Under the pieces are notes generated by a model that did no database searches, had not been told where the DNA came from, and saw nothing but the letters and a program-made list of their open reading frames with translations. Shown here piece by piece: positions 25,490 to 34,637 of a DNA stretch of 64,000 nucleotides. Origin of the DNA: Nocardia jinanensis (GTDB lineage Bacteria > Actinomycetota > Actinomycetes > Mycobacteriales > Mycobacteriaceae); NCBI RefSeq assembly GCF_014645735.1, contig NZ_BMMH01000003.1, positions 186,001-250,000 of the forward strand, read 5' to 3'. How positions within the stretch are numbered: position 1 is the stretch's first letter; every line of letters starts with the position of its first letter. The position numbers were made by a program, and so were the translations under genes.

Positions 25490-26647
25490 ATGATCGCGAA
25501 CCCGAACGGCGCGGACCGCCGCGCGGTGGTCGTGGGTGCCGGAATCGCGGGACTCACGGCCGCCATAGCGCTGCGGCAGCGCGGCTGGCAGGTCGAGGTG
25601 CTGGAAAGGGCCGCCGCGGTGGAAGCGGCTGGGTCGGGGCTGAGCCTGTGGCCCAACGGTTTGCGTGGTCTCGATGTGATCGGCGTCGGCGCCGAGGTCC
25701 GGGAACAGTCGCTCGCGGCAACCGAAGGCGGGATGCGGGATACCGCCGGGCGCTGGCTGTCGCGCACCGATATCGCCGAACTCCGTGACCGCTACGGCGA
25801 TCTGGTGGTGATCCACCGAACCCGGCTGTCGGAGATCCTGCACGACGCGCTCGGAACCGTTCCGCGCTTCGGCTGCCCGGTCGACGCGGTGGAGTTCACC
25901 GCGCACGGCGTCCGGGTCCGGCACAGTGCCGGTACCACCGAGGCCGACCTGGTGCTCGGCGCCGACGGGATCAACAGCACGATCCGCACCGCTCTGTGGC
26001 CGCGAGCCCGACCTCCGATCTATGCCGGCTACACCGCGTGGCGGACGATCGTCGTTCCGGCCGGGCCGGTGGATTCCGGTGGCGAGACCCTCGGCCGCGG
26101 GCAGCGGGTCGGTATCGCACCGCTGCGCGACGGCCGGGTTTACCTGTTCGCCACCGCGAATCTCCCTGCCGGTCAGCATTCCCCGGGTGATGAACTCGGG
26201 GAGGTCCGGCGCCGGTTCGGCAGCTGGCACGATCCGATTCCGGCGCTGCTGGACGCGGCCGATCCGGAAGCGATACTGCGGCACGATATCTACGAACTGC
26301 CGCCGCTGCGGACCTATATCCGGGAACGTGCCGTGCTGCTGGGCGACGCGGCGCATGCCATGACCCCGAATCTCGGCCAGGGCGCGAATCTGGCGGTAGA
26401 GGATGCCGTCACCCTGGCGGCCCTGCTCGACCGGATACCGGATATCCCCACCGCCCTGGCCGAATACGACCGGGTCCGCCGGGCCCGGGTACGACCGCTG
26501 GCACGACTGTCCCGCCGAATGGGTACCGCATTGCAGCTGGCCCTTCCCGCGGCGACGCCCGTACGGAACGCCGTGCTGCGGCTGACCCCCGACTCCGCCG
26601 CCCTGCGCGCGCTCGGGCCGGTGCTGTCCTGGGAACCACCCGCCTGA
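25490..26647 (+). CDS. FAD-dependent aromatic monooxygenase (PHBH-like)
   Basis: This 385-residue protein has the FAD-binding GAGIAGLTAA near the N-terminus, the DG motif (LVLGADGINSTIR) and GDAAHAMTPNLGQG. These are the three marks of single-component NAD(P)H-dependent hydroxylases. Three in-frame starts occur together (GTG 25484, GTG 25487, ATG 25490). The ATG gives a sensible 5-bp spacing to GGAGG. It converges with the SpeE gene. Confidence 0.88.
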   Translation: MIANPNGADRRAVVVGAGIAGLTAAIALRQRGWQVEVLERAAAVEAAGSGLSLWPNGLRGLDVIGVGAEVREQSLAATEGGMRDTAGRWLSRTDIAELRDRYGDLVVIHRTRLSEILHDALGTVPRFGCPVDAVEFTAHGVRVRHSAGTTEADLVLGADGINSTIRTALWPRARPPIYAGYTAWRTIVVPAGPVDSGGETLGRGQRVGIAPLRDGRVYLFATANLPAGQHSPGDELGEVRRRFGSWHDPIPALLDAADPEAILRHDIYELPPLRTYIRERAVLLGDAAHAMTPNLGQGANLAVEDAVTLAALLDRIPDIPTALAEYDRVRRARVRPLARLSRRMGTALQLALPAATPVRNAVLRLTPDSAALRALGPVLSWEPPA

Positions 26648-26651
26648 TCCG

Positions 26652-28280
26652 CTACACCCACTCCTTGCGGGCGAGATCGAGGATCGTCGGATGCATGAGT
26701 GTCGAGGGTTGTTCACCGGTGTCCCGGCGATCCGGGGCGAATACGGTCGCCGCCGGCAGACTCTGTTCGTCGATCGAGCGCAGCGGGGTGGGCGGATCCA
26801 GCGCGAGTCGCGGATCGGGGTCCCGGGTGGCCTGGATGAAACCCCAGTCGCCGAAACTCGGTACATCCACGTGGTACGGGAGGATGCTCAAACCCGACGT
26901 GCGGACCGTCGCCGCGATACACCAGTACGAATGTGGGGCGAAGAACGGCGAACCCGCCTGCACCACCATGGTGCCGCCGGGTGCCAGCACCCGGGCCGTC
27001 ATCGCGTAGAACTCGGTGGAATACAGCTTGGCGATGGAGGTCTGGTCCGGGTCGGGCAGATCGACGATCACCGCGTCGTAGCCGGCGTCGGCGGTCCGCA
27101 GCCAGGAGAACGCGTCGGCGGTGACCACGCGCACCCGCGGATCGGCGAAGGAGTTCCGGTTGAGTTCGGTGAGCCGCGGATCGGTGCGGGCCAGCTCGGT
27201 CACGGCCGGGTCCAGTTCGACCAGCGTCACCGACCCCACATCGGGATACTCCAGGATCTCCCGCAGCGCGAGTCCGTCACCCCCACCGATCACCAGCACA
27301 TCGCGACGCGGGCCGGCGAGCGTCGGATGCACCATCGCCTCGTGGTACCGATACTCGTCCACCGACGAGAACTGCAGGTCACCGTTGAGGAAGAGCCGGG
27401 TGTCGCGAGTTCCGAACGGTGATACCGATTCGGTGAGCACGATCTTCTGGTATTCGGTCTGCCGCTGCCAGACGATCGGATACGCGAAGAGCGCCTGCTG
27501 GGCGGTGGCCTCGAACCGGTCAGCGTAGACGTAGCTCCCGACCAGCACCGCCGCCACCAGCAACGTCAGTGCTCCGAAGAGCACTTTCACCAGATGTGAC
27601 AGGTCGGCACGGAACCAGACGAGCACCAGTACCAGCCCCGCCACCGCGTTCACCACACCGACGATGAGGCTGCCGCGGATCTGACCGAACACCGGCAGCA
27701 GCAGGAACGGGAACGCCAAGCCGCCGAGGAGCGCGCCCACATAGTCGGCGGCGAACAGATCGGCGACGGCGCTACCGGCCTCCTGTTTCCGGATCCGCTG
27801 CAACATCTCCATCAGCAGCGGGATCTCGGCGCCGACCAGAGCGCCGATCACGCAGGACGCCGCCACCAGTGCCGCCGTGTACAGATCGAGCCAGGCGTAG
27901 GCGGCATACAGACCGAGCACCGAAAGACCGCCCACCAGCGCCAGCGCCAGCTCGACAGCGACGAAAGCGGCCGAAGCCAGATGCCGCAGCGGTTTCGCGG
28001 CCAGGGCACCGACACCCATCGCGCAGACCATCACACTCAGCGTGATCGATGCCTGGGTAGCGGTATCGCCGATCAGATAGCTGCCCAGCGTCACCAGCGA
28101 CAGTTCGTACACCAGCCCGCAGGCAGCGCAGACGAAAACCGTGGTGAGCAGCGCCAACCGAGCGAAACGGCCGGGGACCGGAGCCGCCGCGGTCTTCGTT
28201 TCGGCCGGCTCGAGCCCGGCGGGCCCGCCGCCGGACGGTGCGGAGACGACGGTCTCCGTCGAGGATTCGTTCGGCGCCAA
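26652..28280 (-). CDS. speE: Membrane-anchored spermidine synthase-like protein
   Basis: This 542-residue protein has an N-terminal region of about seven hydrophobic segments. A spermidine-synthase-type domain follows from about residue 280. It has VIGGGDGLALREI, VELDPAV and the catalytic-loop region VDLPDPDQTSIAKLYS. It matches the organisation of mycobacterial SpeE homologues, where the same DUF350, DUF4247 and DUF4178 genes are neighbours. The aminopropyltransferase activity of this membrane type is not certain. Confidence 0.88.
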   Translation of the reverse strand: MAPNESSTETVVSAPSGGGPAGLEPAETKTAAAPVPGRFARLALLTTVFVCAACGLVYELSLVTLGSYLIGDTATQASITLSVMVCAMGVGALAAKPLRHLASAAFVAVELALALVGGLSVLGLYAAYAWLDLYTAALVAASCVIGALVGAEIPLLMEMLQRIRKQEAGSAVADLFAADYVGALLGGLAFPFLLLPVFGQIRGSLIVGVVNAVAGLVLVLVWFRADLSHLVKVLFGALTLLVAAVLVGSYVYADRFEATAQQALFAYPIVWQRQTEYQKIVLTESVSPFGTRDTRLFLNGDLQFSSVDEYRYHEAMVHPTLAGPRRDVLVIGGGDGLALREILEYPDVGSVTLVELDPAVTELARTDPRLTELNRNSFADPRVRVVTADAFSWLRTADAGYDAVIVDLPDPDQTSIAKLYSTEFYAMTARVLAPGGTMVVQAGSPFFAPHSYWCIAATVRTSGLSILPYHVDVPSFGDWGFIQATRDPDPRLALDPPTPLRSIDEQSLPAATVFAPDRRDTGEQPSTLMHPTILDLARKEWV

Positions 28281-28281
28281 C

Positions 28282-28707
28282 TCAGGTGAGCGCCGAAGCG
28301 ACCACGGCCGCGACCGCGATATGCACCGCCGCGCTCACCCACACACCCGGATGCAGCTCGTGCTCGTTGACCACGCCCCGGAACTCCCCGGGAGTAGCGA
28401 ACTCGAGCAACAGGAAAGCCAGCGCCATCGCGATCAGGCCGATGATCCCGTACACCGCGCTGGTCACCAGTGCCTGCCCGATCGCGCCGTCGGAAGTCCA
28501 GATGGCGGTGGCGACGATGATCCCCACACCCAGCATGTTCGCCGACACCAGCAGCGCGGCATTACGGTTGCGCTCCACCCAGATCTGATGACGCAGATTG
28601 CCGGGCGTGAGCACATCCACGAGGACGAACCCCAGCACCATCAGGACGAACCCGAGGCCGGAATAGGCCGCCGCGGCGCCGGCGTTCGCGGGCAGGTCTT
28701 CGAGCAT
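28282..28707 (-). CDS. DUF350 membrane protein
   Basis: This 141-residue protein has four hydrophobic segments and the family's alternating Gly/Ala helices (YSGLGFVLMVLGFVLVDVL, VYGIIGLIAMALAFLLLE). It ends one base before the SpeE start, so the two are co-translated. DUF350 proteins accompany SpeE-like genes in mycobacteria; their biochemical role is unknown. Confidence 0.88.
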   Translation of the reverse strand: MLEDLPANAGAAAAYSGLGFVLMVLGFVLVDVLTPGNLRHQIWVERNRNAALLVSANMLGVGIIVATAIWTSDGAIGQALVTSAVYGIIGLIAMALAFLLLEFATPGEFRGVVNEHELHPGVWVSAAVHIAVAAVVASALT

Positions 28708-28750
28708 TGTTTCCTCCTGTAGGAGTGGATCCGGACGCGTACTCCGGCAG

Positions 28751-29176
28751 CTACTTTCCCTCGCCGGAACCGCCGCCGCGGAAACTGCTGTTATCGCTGG
28801 GCCAGCCGAAGGCGCTCACCGCGCTGTGATGGCGCCGGTGCCCGTTCCGGTAATCGTCCAGCAGGATCCTGGCGCCGGTCCCGTTCGGGGATATCGCGAT
28901 GATGTCGTCCCGGTACTGCAGGTAGGTGGTGGCGCCGGCGGTGCGCCGGTCCAGCTGCCGCACGCCCTTGGTGATCTCGTCGGCGGTGGCGGTGGGTGAT
29001 TTGTTCGACGTGTACGCGATCCCATTGTTCGCTTCGTCGAGTTTCGTGGCGCGCGTGTAGTGCGACCCGATATACGACCGGACACCGGCGTCGTCGTCAT
29101 CATCGGATCCGCATCCGGACAGCACCACAGTGAGAATCAGGCAGACCGCAGCGACCACCCAGGACTTACGACTCAC
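28751..29176 (-). CDS. DUF4247 lipoprotein
   Basis: This 141-residue protein starts at GTG 29176 behind GGAAGGG. It begins SRKSWVVAAVCLILTVVLSGC, a lipoprotein signal with lipobox VLSGC (broken here after 20 residues of hydrophobic text). The mature part has an Asp run (GSDDDDDAG), then YIGSHYTRA and a C-terminal SSFRGGGSGEGK. It lies between the DUF350 and DUF4178 genes as in the mycobacterial block. Confidence 0.82.
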   Translation of the reverse strand: MSRKSWVVAAVCLILTVVLSGCGSDDDDDAGVRSYIGSHYTRATKLDEANNGIAYTSNKSPTATADEITKGVRQLDRRTAGATTYLQYRDDIIAISPNGTGARILLDDYRNGHRRHHSAVSAFGWPSDNSSFRGGGSGEGK

Positions 29177-29229
29177 GAAAAACCCTTCCCCCGTCCGGCG
29201 CACAGTCCCTCCGGTGCCGCAGCCATCGC

Positions 29230-29823
29230 TCAGTTCGACGACTGCGGGTAGATCATAATCGCACTCCGGTACAGCACCTGCCCGATCGCGGCTTCCTTTT
29301 TGCCCGATTCGCCGAAATCCTCGAACGACAGCCTGGTGTCGTCGGCGGCTGTGTAATCGTGATAGGCCACGGTGCCGGAGGGGGTGAGGCCGGTGGTCGC
29401 CTCGCTCACGTACTGGGCGCGGCCCGATTCGTCGAGCTGGAAGGTCTTCCCGTCGTACTCGATCGCGTCCCCGCCCGCCGCCGGCACTCCGGGCGTCTCG
29501 GTCCAGAGCACCAGCTCGAGATCCGGGTCCTCCTCCACCGAAAGCCATTTGCGGGTGCCCTTGGCCGTATCCAGCAGATGTTCGCTCCACTGGTAGCCGC
29601 CTTCTTTCAGGCGCAGCGAACCACGGACTGTGTAGGTCTCGCCGAAGATATCGACGATATCCCCCGCTTTCAGCGCCCGCGGATCACCGCGCAGCGCATC
29701 GGAATCCTTGTCGGCGAACGGGTCGACGGGCCCCGCCGGGGCGGACGCGTCACCCCGCTTCCGGACCAGCAGGAACAGCGCGATACCCGCCACGACGAGC
29801 ACGACGATGAGCAGTACGAGCAA
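29230..29823 (-). CDS. DUF4178 membrane-anchored protein
   Basis: This is a 197-residue protein with one N-terminal TM helix (LLIVVLVVAGIALFLLV) and an extracytoplasmic or cytosolic beta-rich DUF4178 domain (ALKAGDIVDIFGETYTVRGS). The start is unclear. TTG 29823 is the first conventional codon, but AGGGAGG lies about 16 nt further upstream. A non-standard start nearer that site is possible. It is the first gene of the SpeE block. Confidence 0.75.
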   Translation of the reverse strand: MLVLLIVVLVVAGIALFLLVRKRGDASAPAGPVDPFADKDSDALRGDPRALKAGDIVDIFGETYTVRGSLRLKEGGYQWSEHLLDTAKGTRKWLSVEEDPDLELVLWTETPGVPAAGGDAIEYDGKTFQLDESGRAQYVSEATTGLTPSGTVAYHDYTAADDTRLSFEDFGESGKKEAAIGQVLYRSAIMIYPQSSN

Positions 29824-29936
29824 CAGCGTGGTGATGACGGCCTCCCTCTGACGATCTCAGCGGAGAGTAACACCCGCCACCGGAGCGGACAGGTCGGCCG
29901 GGCACGCACGACCGAGCGCCCGGCCACCGACCTCTG

Positions 29937-32282
29937 TCATGTCGACTGGGGCTCCTTCGGGGCCTCCACCGAGGGCGGCTGCGGCGGTGTCGACTGGGTG
30001 ATCTTCGGTTCCGGCATCTCCGTCGGCGCCGGCGTGCTCTGCACCGCGTTGCCGGCATCGAGACCGGTGGGGTGCAGGAACTGGGTGAACTTACCGAACT
30101 GCGCGTGGTCGAGATTGTTCAGATCCAGCGGGATCAAGCGACCGTTCTCCCAGTACTGGGGTCCGGTCCCATTGTTGATGACCACCGCACTGTGGTTCTC
30201 CCACCTGACCACGTCACCCGTGCGCAACTGCGAGGGATCCTCGACGATCGACCATTCGCCGCCCATATTCTGCGAGGCCTGCGTGCCCTCATAAGCGGTG
30301 AACGCGTTGAGGGCCGGATTCCCCTGCTGCCGTGTCAGCGCGTCGGATACCGCCTGCGGCACCTGGATCGTCGTCTTACCGTCGGGCAACTTGTAGTCGA
30401 CCATCGCGCCCGGAGTGGTCACGACCGGCGGAGCACCGGTATCGGTGGGGGCGGTAACGGCCGGCTGCGCCCCAGGGCCCTGATCGGTCGCTCCGGGAAC
30501 AACACCCGGCGAAGGCTGAGCGGGGCCGGGAGCCTCGCGACCCCTGTCCCGGGGATCGTCCTTGTCCTTGTCGTCCTTGTCGTCCTTGTCCTTACCGTCT
30601 TTGCCGTCCTTGTTCATACCGCCGAGCATCTGCGGAATCATGCTCGCCATCATGAGCCCGCTCATATCCGGACTGCTGCTCGCCGCGGGCTGGACAGCCG
30701 GCTGGACCTGGGCACCACCGGTATTCTGGCCGCCGGCGACAGTTTCCCCGGTCACGCCGTCCGTCGGCTGCTCCTCGCCGGTACCCGTGGTATCGGAATC
30801 ATCCGTGGGATTCTCGGTCGAATCACCCAGAATCTGGTCGTACTGGTCGTTCAGATCCTTCAGCGCATCATCGGTGTTCGCCGGGGTGTTCGCCGGCGGA
30901 TTGACGGGCGGATTGACCGGGGGGTTCACCGGCGGATTCACCGGCGGTGGGTTGGCGGGCGGATTCGCCGGTGGGTTAGCGGGCGGATTCGCCGGTGGGT
31001 TAGCGGGCGGATTCGCCGGTGGATTAGCGGGCGGATTCGCCGGTGGATTGCCTTCACGTGGCGTTCCATCTGCCCATCCGGGGTTGTGCTTTTCGAGCAG
31101 TTGCTTGTACTCGTCGTCTTCCTCTGCCTTGTCCTCGGCCCACTTCACATATTCGACGACCTTTTCTTCGACATTATCTACCCCATTTTTGATGATGTCG
31201 TACATAGGAGCTTCTTCGGAGAGTTTCTGTATACCTATCGCATATTCTGGATGTTCATCCGTAGCCGCGACTTCGTACTCCCGACCGAGCGACGGCTCGA
31301 ATTCGTGACCGATCGTCTCTTCAGCAATATCGGAATTCACATCGAGTACGATCTGATACATCTCGCGATATTTGGCACTGTTATGGAAATCGATATCGAG
31401 AACATGACTTTCGAAATCGGTATCGAGTTTTTTCAAACTCTCCAACCTGAGACCCAACTGGGAGATCAGGTCATTTTCCCCATACGAGGCTTCCCCAGTT
31501 GCATTCTCAGCCGCTTCGGAAAGCCGGTCCACGAACCCTTGGTTGAGAAAGTCGTCTTTATTATTGGCATCTTCACCATCCGGCGAAATGAGAAAATCAG
31601 GCATTTCTACGTCGCCGGTGCCGATGCACAGCATCAGGCCCTTGAGCGCCCTGTTGGACGCATCTATGAACAGGCCGAGCGGCTCGGAATGCCCCTTCGG
31701 TTTCTGTATCTCCAGCTTGAAATCAGCGTAGTTGCTATTGCTGGTGATTTCATCCGCACTCTTCGGTTTATAACCTGCGCCGAATACTGTTCTGAGCCGG
31801 ACGTCATTCAACGTATCGGGATACCAGATAACACTGGTATTTCCCTGATTGTAGTTTCCGTCCCAATCTTCCATATCGTCGGAGACGACCATCAGCTGGC
31901 CGTCATTCGTCAATACGAGATTCTGCGGATTGGCATCGCCGTACCCCGGATGATCGTCGGCGTCGTCACCCTTTTCGCCGTTACCCTCACCGTCGGACCC
32001 CTCATGGCCGACCCCCGGCCGAGCAACCCAGATCTCGCGTTCGTCATTCCAGAGCTCGAGACCGTCGTCCTCGAGCCTGATCCTGGTGACTTTCTCGTCA
32101 CCGGCATCGATTGTGCTGACGATGTTTTCGGATTCGACATGCTGGACGACGACCTGACCGTCCTTGATTCCCGTCCGGTACTGGCCGTTCTTCGAGTAGA
32201 GCCAATCACCTTCCCTGAATTCATCGTCCATACCGACGATTCCGGGATTCTCGTCCAGTTCGTCCTGGGACAGTTCACTCAT
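29937..32282 (-). CDS. Large ESX-type effector with Asn-Pro repeats
   Basis: This is a 781-residue protein with several parts. Residues about 1-160 contain two bulb-lectin-like beta repeats (DDGLELWNDEREIWVA, LVLTNDGQLMVVSDD). A long acidic helical region follows, then about 15 NPPA/NPPV-type repeats (residues about 410-465). A Lys/Asp repeat (KDGKDGKDKDDKDDKDKDD) comes next. The C-terminal domain (TGDVVRWENHSAVVINN) looks like an NlpC/CHAP amidase fold in which I find no nucleophile Cys. The 5' two-thirds is clearly more AT-rich than its neighbours, a sign of transfer. WXG-like and YbaB-like genes lie upstream on the same strand. Confidence 0.78.
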   Translation of the reverse strand: MSELSQDELDENPGIVGMDDEFREGDWLYSKNGQYRTGIKDGQVVVQHVESENIVSTIDAGDEKVTRIRLEDDGLELWNDEREIWVARPGVGHEGSDGEGNGEKGDDADDHPGYGDANPQNLVLTNDGQLMVVSDDMEDWDGNYNQGNTSVIWYPDTLNDVRLRTVFGAGYKPKSADEITSNSNYADFKLEIQKPKGHSEPLGLFIDASNRALKGLMLCIGTGDVEMPDFLISPDGEDANNKDDFLNQGFVDRLSEAAENATGEASYGENDLISQLGLRLESLKKLDTDFESHVLDIDFHNSAKYREMYQIVLDVNSDIAEETIGHEFEPSLGREYEVAATDEHPEYAIGIQKLSEEAPMYDIIKNGVDNVEEKVVEYVKWAEDKAEEDDEYKQLLEKHNPGWADGTPREGNPPANPPANPPANPPANPPANPPANPPANPPANPPPVNPPVNPPVNPPVNPPANTPANTDDALKDLNDQYDQILGDSTENPTDDSDTTGTGEEQPTDGVTGETVAGGQNTGGAQVQPAVQPAASSSPDMSGLMMASMIPQMLGGMNKDGKDGKDKDDKDDKDKDDPRDRGREAPGPAQPSPGVVPGATDQGPGAQPAVTAPTDTGAPPVVTTPGAMVDYKLPDGKTTIQVPQAVSDALTRQQGNPALNAFTAYEGTQASQNMGGEWSIVEDPSQLRTGDVVRWENHSAVVINNGTGPQYWENGRLIPLDLNNLDHAQFGKFTQFLHPTGLDAGNAVQSTPAPTEMPEPKITQSTPPQPPSVEAPKEPQST
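30885..31052 (-). repeat. Tandem 12-bp coding repeats (Asn-Pro-Pro-Ala/Val)
   Basis: About fourteen 12-bp units encode NPPA, NPPV and one NPPPV. Neighbouring copies are nearly identical at the DNA level (TTCGCCGGTGGG alternating with TTAGCGGGCGGA). Such a tract can expand or shrink by slippage. The product would be an extended proline-rich stalk. Confidence 0.85.
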
Positions 32283-32377
32283 CGAATGAGCTCCTCATTG
32301 CACCGACTCCAGGCTCGACAATCCGGTACACACGTCCGACTCGCTTCGTCATCCGGTCACTGATCGACGTAGAAAGA

Positions 32378-32689
32378 TCAGGCGTCCGAACCCCTTACCC
32401 CACCGGCACCATCGGTATCGGAGCCTTCGAACGTCGTGGCGCCCGAATGCGAGACGTTGCGGGCACCCTGGTGCGTATCCGCGTATCCGTTCATCAACTG
32501 GATCCTGGACTGAGCCTTCGCCTTGTTCTTGTCCAGAAGCGCAGAGGCGCCGTATCCGGCCCGTTCCAGGAAGCCGCCCTCCCATTCAGGATCATCCCTG
32601 GCTCCGGCACGGTACGCATCGGCCACGGGGACATGCTTGTCCCCTCGCCCCCGGAGATCGTCCGGGTCCTGACTGAAGATGGTCCCCAT
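32378..32689 (-). CDS. WXG/ESX-like small protein
   Basis: This 103-residue protein has a helical core (AGYGASALLDKNKAKAQSRI) and an ESX-like tail (MNGYADTHQGARNVSHSGA). It ends in Gly/Asp-rich sequence. No canonical WXG tripeptide is visible, so it belongs with variant substrates or secretion-associated proteins. It lies 95 bp upstream of the large effector in the same operon and may be its secretion partner. Confidence 0.65.
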   Translation of the reverse strand: MGTIFSQDPDDLRGRGDKHVPVADAYRAGARDDPEWEGGFLERAGYGASALLDKNKAKAQSRIQLMNGYADTHQGARNVSHSGATTFEGSDTDGAGGVRGSDA

Positions 32690-32780
32690 AGCCCGAAAGC
32701 TCCCTCTCGCTCCGACTTATCGGTTCCATTCTCACCTATCCCCAAAGTTGGGGACCAGTACGGTTGGCGGCTCACCGGCT

Positions 32781-33128
32781 TCAGTGTCCGTCTCCGAACT
32801 CGAGCTTTTCCCGAAGGCGGTAATCCGACTCGGTGGGCAGACCGCGCGCATCCGCGACATGGGGCAGTGCCCCACGCTCCAGTAGCGACGCCCGTCTGCC
32901 GACCTGGGACTTCATATGAGCCAAGCGAGCGACACGCAGAATCTCGGCGGCCAGCCAAGCGTCGTCGTTCTCCCAGACTTCCGCGCCCAGATGGATACCG
33001 ACGATCTCACCGGAGAGCGCACAGGCGACCCCGACCGAATACTCCGGATTGAACACCTCGAAGACGCGCGAACCCCGCCCCGGCGGCCTCTGCGCTTCGG
33101 TCTCACCCGGGGCATTCACCTCTGTCAT
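32781..33128 (-). CDS. ESX-operon accessory protein, unknown family
   Basis: This 115-residue protein has a compact domain (YSVGVACALSGEIVGIHLGA, then EILRVARLAHMKSQVG) after a Pro-rich start. ATG 33128 was chosen over the GTG at 33146 because GGGGA lies 6 bp upstream. Proteins of this pattern are commonly encoded next to YbaB-like genes in actinobacterial type VII loci. The function is unknown. Confidence 0.65.
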   Translation of the reverse strand: MTEVNAPGETEAQRPPGRGSRVFEVFNPEYSVGVACALSGEIVGIHLGAEVWENDDAWLAAEILRVARLAHMKSQVGRRASLLERGALPHVADARGLPTESDYRLREKLEFGDGH

Positions 33129-33165
33129 CTGCGATCCCCTGACCACGAATCACAACGTGACGCCA

Positions 33166-33510
33166 CTACAGACGCCGCCGCCGAACTTCGGGCATGTCCG
33201 GTATGTCCGGCCAGGTCGTACTCTGAAGCACTGCACTGTGCTGCTTGGCAGCATCTGCTGTGCTATCCCGAATCGCGGCCATGATGTCGTCCGCCAAGTC
33301 GCGAGCACTCGGGGAAGTCGCTATCGTTCCCGGCGCGATATACATATCGGTGAGTCGGCCGAGGCCGTCGACCTCCGGAATCACTCGGCCACTCGGAGAA
33401 GGGAGTCGCGCCCGGATCCGATCAACCCGATCGAGCATCTCGTCTGCCGCTCGTATCAACGCGCGACTCTGCTCCAAGACGAAAACAGTCACCGGATGCC
33501 GATCGGTCAT
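33166..33510 (-). CDS. YbaB/EbfC-like protein of the ESX operon
   Basis: This 114-residue protein has an N-terminal helix (ESX-type YbaB proteins start with a helix like SRALIRAADEMLDRVDRI). It then has the YbaB strand pattern (RVIPEVDGLGRLTDMYIAPG) and a C-terminal helix (ADDIMAAIRDSTADAAK). The YbaB fold binds DNA or acts as a dimeric scaffold. Its ATG overlaps the stop of a 22-codon upstream ORF (ATGA). Confidence 0.75.
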   Translation of the reverse strand: MTDRHPVTVFVLEQSRALIRAADEMLDRVDRIRARLPSPSGRVIPEVDGLGRLTDMYIAPGTIATSPSARDLADDIMAAIRDSTADAAKQHSAVLQSTTWPDIPDMPEVRRRRL

Positions 33511-33575
33511 ACGCTCCCCCGGCAGTCCGGCCGGGGATCACCGGCGTGACCAACGCTGCCCAAACCCCTCACCAT
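33507..33575 (-). CDS. 22-codon coupled leader ORF
   Basis: ATG 33575 follows a very strong AGGAGGAGG. It encodes MVRGLGSVGHAGDPRPDCRG plus two residues, with the stop overlapping the YbaB ATG. The peptide itself has no recognised feature. The arrangement suggests translational coupling or a leader that sets expression of the ESX operon. Confidence 0.5.
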   Translation of the reverse strand: MVRGLGSVGHAGDPRPDCRGSV

Positions 33576-33912
33576 GAAAAACCTCCTCCTGAGAAAGGCT
33601 AACCAAACCACCATACGAAAACTTCCCAAAGGGGGGAAGATGGCTAGGGCTGTAGGGCCGCTGCCCGATTCGGACCTCCACACCTCGGCGCCGACATCGG
33701 AAGCCGCCGACAATGACGGGAACAGCCTCGGATCGGTACCTTACGCAGCGCCCACCTGCGATCGACCGAACCGGTCGCGGGAACCGGGGACGATGCAGAA
33801 CCGGGAGCCTCCGGGCTAACGCGCAGCGACCGGCCGACTGAGCACGGCATCAGATGTCCCCTGCCGCCCCGACCGATCGATTTCACCGGAGACACGGGCG
33901 AGGCAGCTGCCG
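33576..33912. other. Intergenic region upstream of the ESX operon
   Basis: Apart from the locally AT-rich stretch at about 33590-33640 that probably holds the ESX-operon promoter, I see no gene, hairpin or repeat here. Short open frames across it lack ribosome-binding sites. Confidence 0.4.
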
Positions 33913-34578
33913 CTAATTCCGTTTGAACGCAGTCATAATACCGGTCCTATGCCTGCCGACGGCATAGTCGACGTCAGTGAAGCCGACCGAATGCAACGAC
34001 GGTGTGTAGCGGCGGATGTCGATAGCGTCGAAGGAGTCGCCGGGCCGAGGCGCGGATCGGCCGAACAAGAATCGCACCCATCGGGTCGGGTGGGTATCGG
34101 CCAGCAGGAGCCGGCCTCCTGGCCGCAGGACTCGCCACATCTCGGATATCGCCGCTTCACGGTGTCCCTCGGGAATATGGTGCATGACGAAGGTACACAT
34201 CACCAGGTCGACGGAGGCGTCGGCAAGGGGCAGGGCTTGCGCCGGGGCCTGGATATAGCGATGATTCGGGCGGTCGTCGCGACGCCGGTTGTATGCCACG
34301 GCCGCGGCAGACGGGTCGATACCGGCCACGCTACCCCGCGCTCCTACGCGCCGTCCCAGGGCACGGGCCAGTTTGCCCGGACCGCAACCGATATCGACAG
34401 CATCGTCTCCTGGGCTCGCACCACTCGTCCGGACCAGTTCGGCGAGCAGTCGCCGATGCCGACCGAGGAACCACACTGTGGTGAACAGGTTGTAGCGGCG
34501 CATACCCGCGATGACCAGTCCAGTACCCGGATCATCGACGAACATGGGTGTGCGGGCCGTTGAAGTAGAAGATGTCAT
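33913..34578 (-). CDS. Class I SAM-dependent methyltransferase
   Basis: This 221-residue protein has motif I VDIGCGPGKLARALG, the acidic VAGIDPS strand end, and VDLVMCTFVMHHIPEGHREA followed by MWRVLRPGGRLLLAD. It is a complete type 11 methyltransferase. The substrate is not predictable. It is divergent from a TetR gene at 34695 with an inverted repeat between them, so it is the likely target of that regulator. Confidence 0.88.
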   Translation of the reverse strand: MTSSTSTARTPMFVDDPGTGLVIAGMRRYNLFTTVWFLGRHRRLLAELVRTSGASPGDDAVDIGCGPGKLARALGRRVGARGSVAGIDPSAAAVAYNRRRDDRPNHRYIQAPAQALPLADASVDLVMCTFVMHHIPEGHREAAISEMWRVLRPGGRLLLADTHPTRWVRFLFGRSAPRPGDSFDAIDIRRYTPSLHSVGFTDVDYAVGRHRTGIMTAFKRN

Positions 34579-34637
34579 GGTTCGATCGTCGGCGGTCGAC
34601 CCCGCGACGGCCAGGATCAGTACCAGCTGTTCCGTCC

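Noticed and set aside
33574..33819. Plus-strand ORF opposite the ESX leader
   Set aside because: Its ATG lies on the complement of the strong AGGAGGAGG and it has no RBS of its own; the product is not protein-like.
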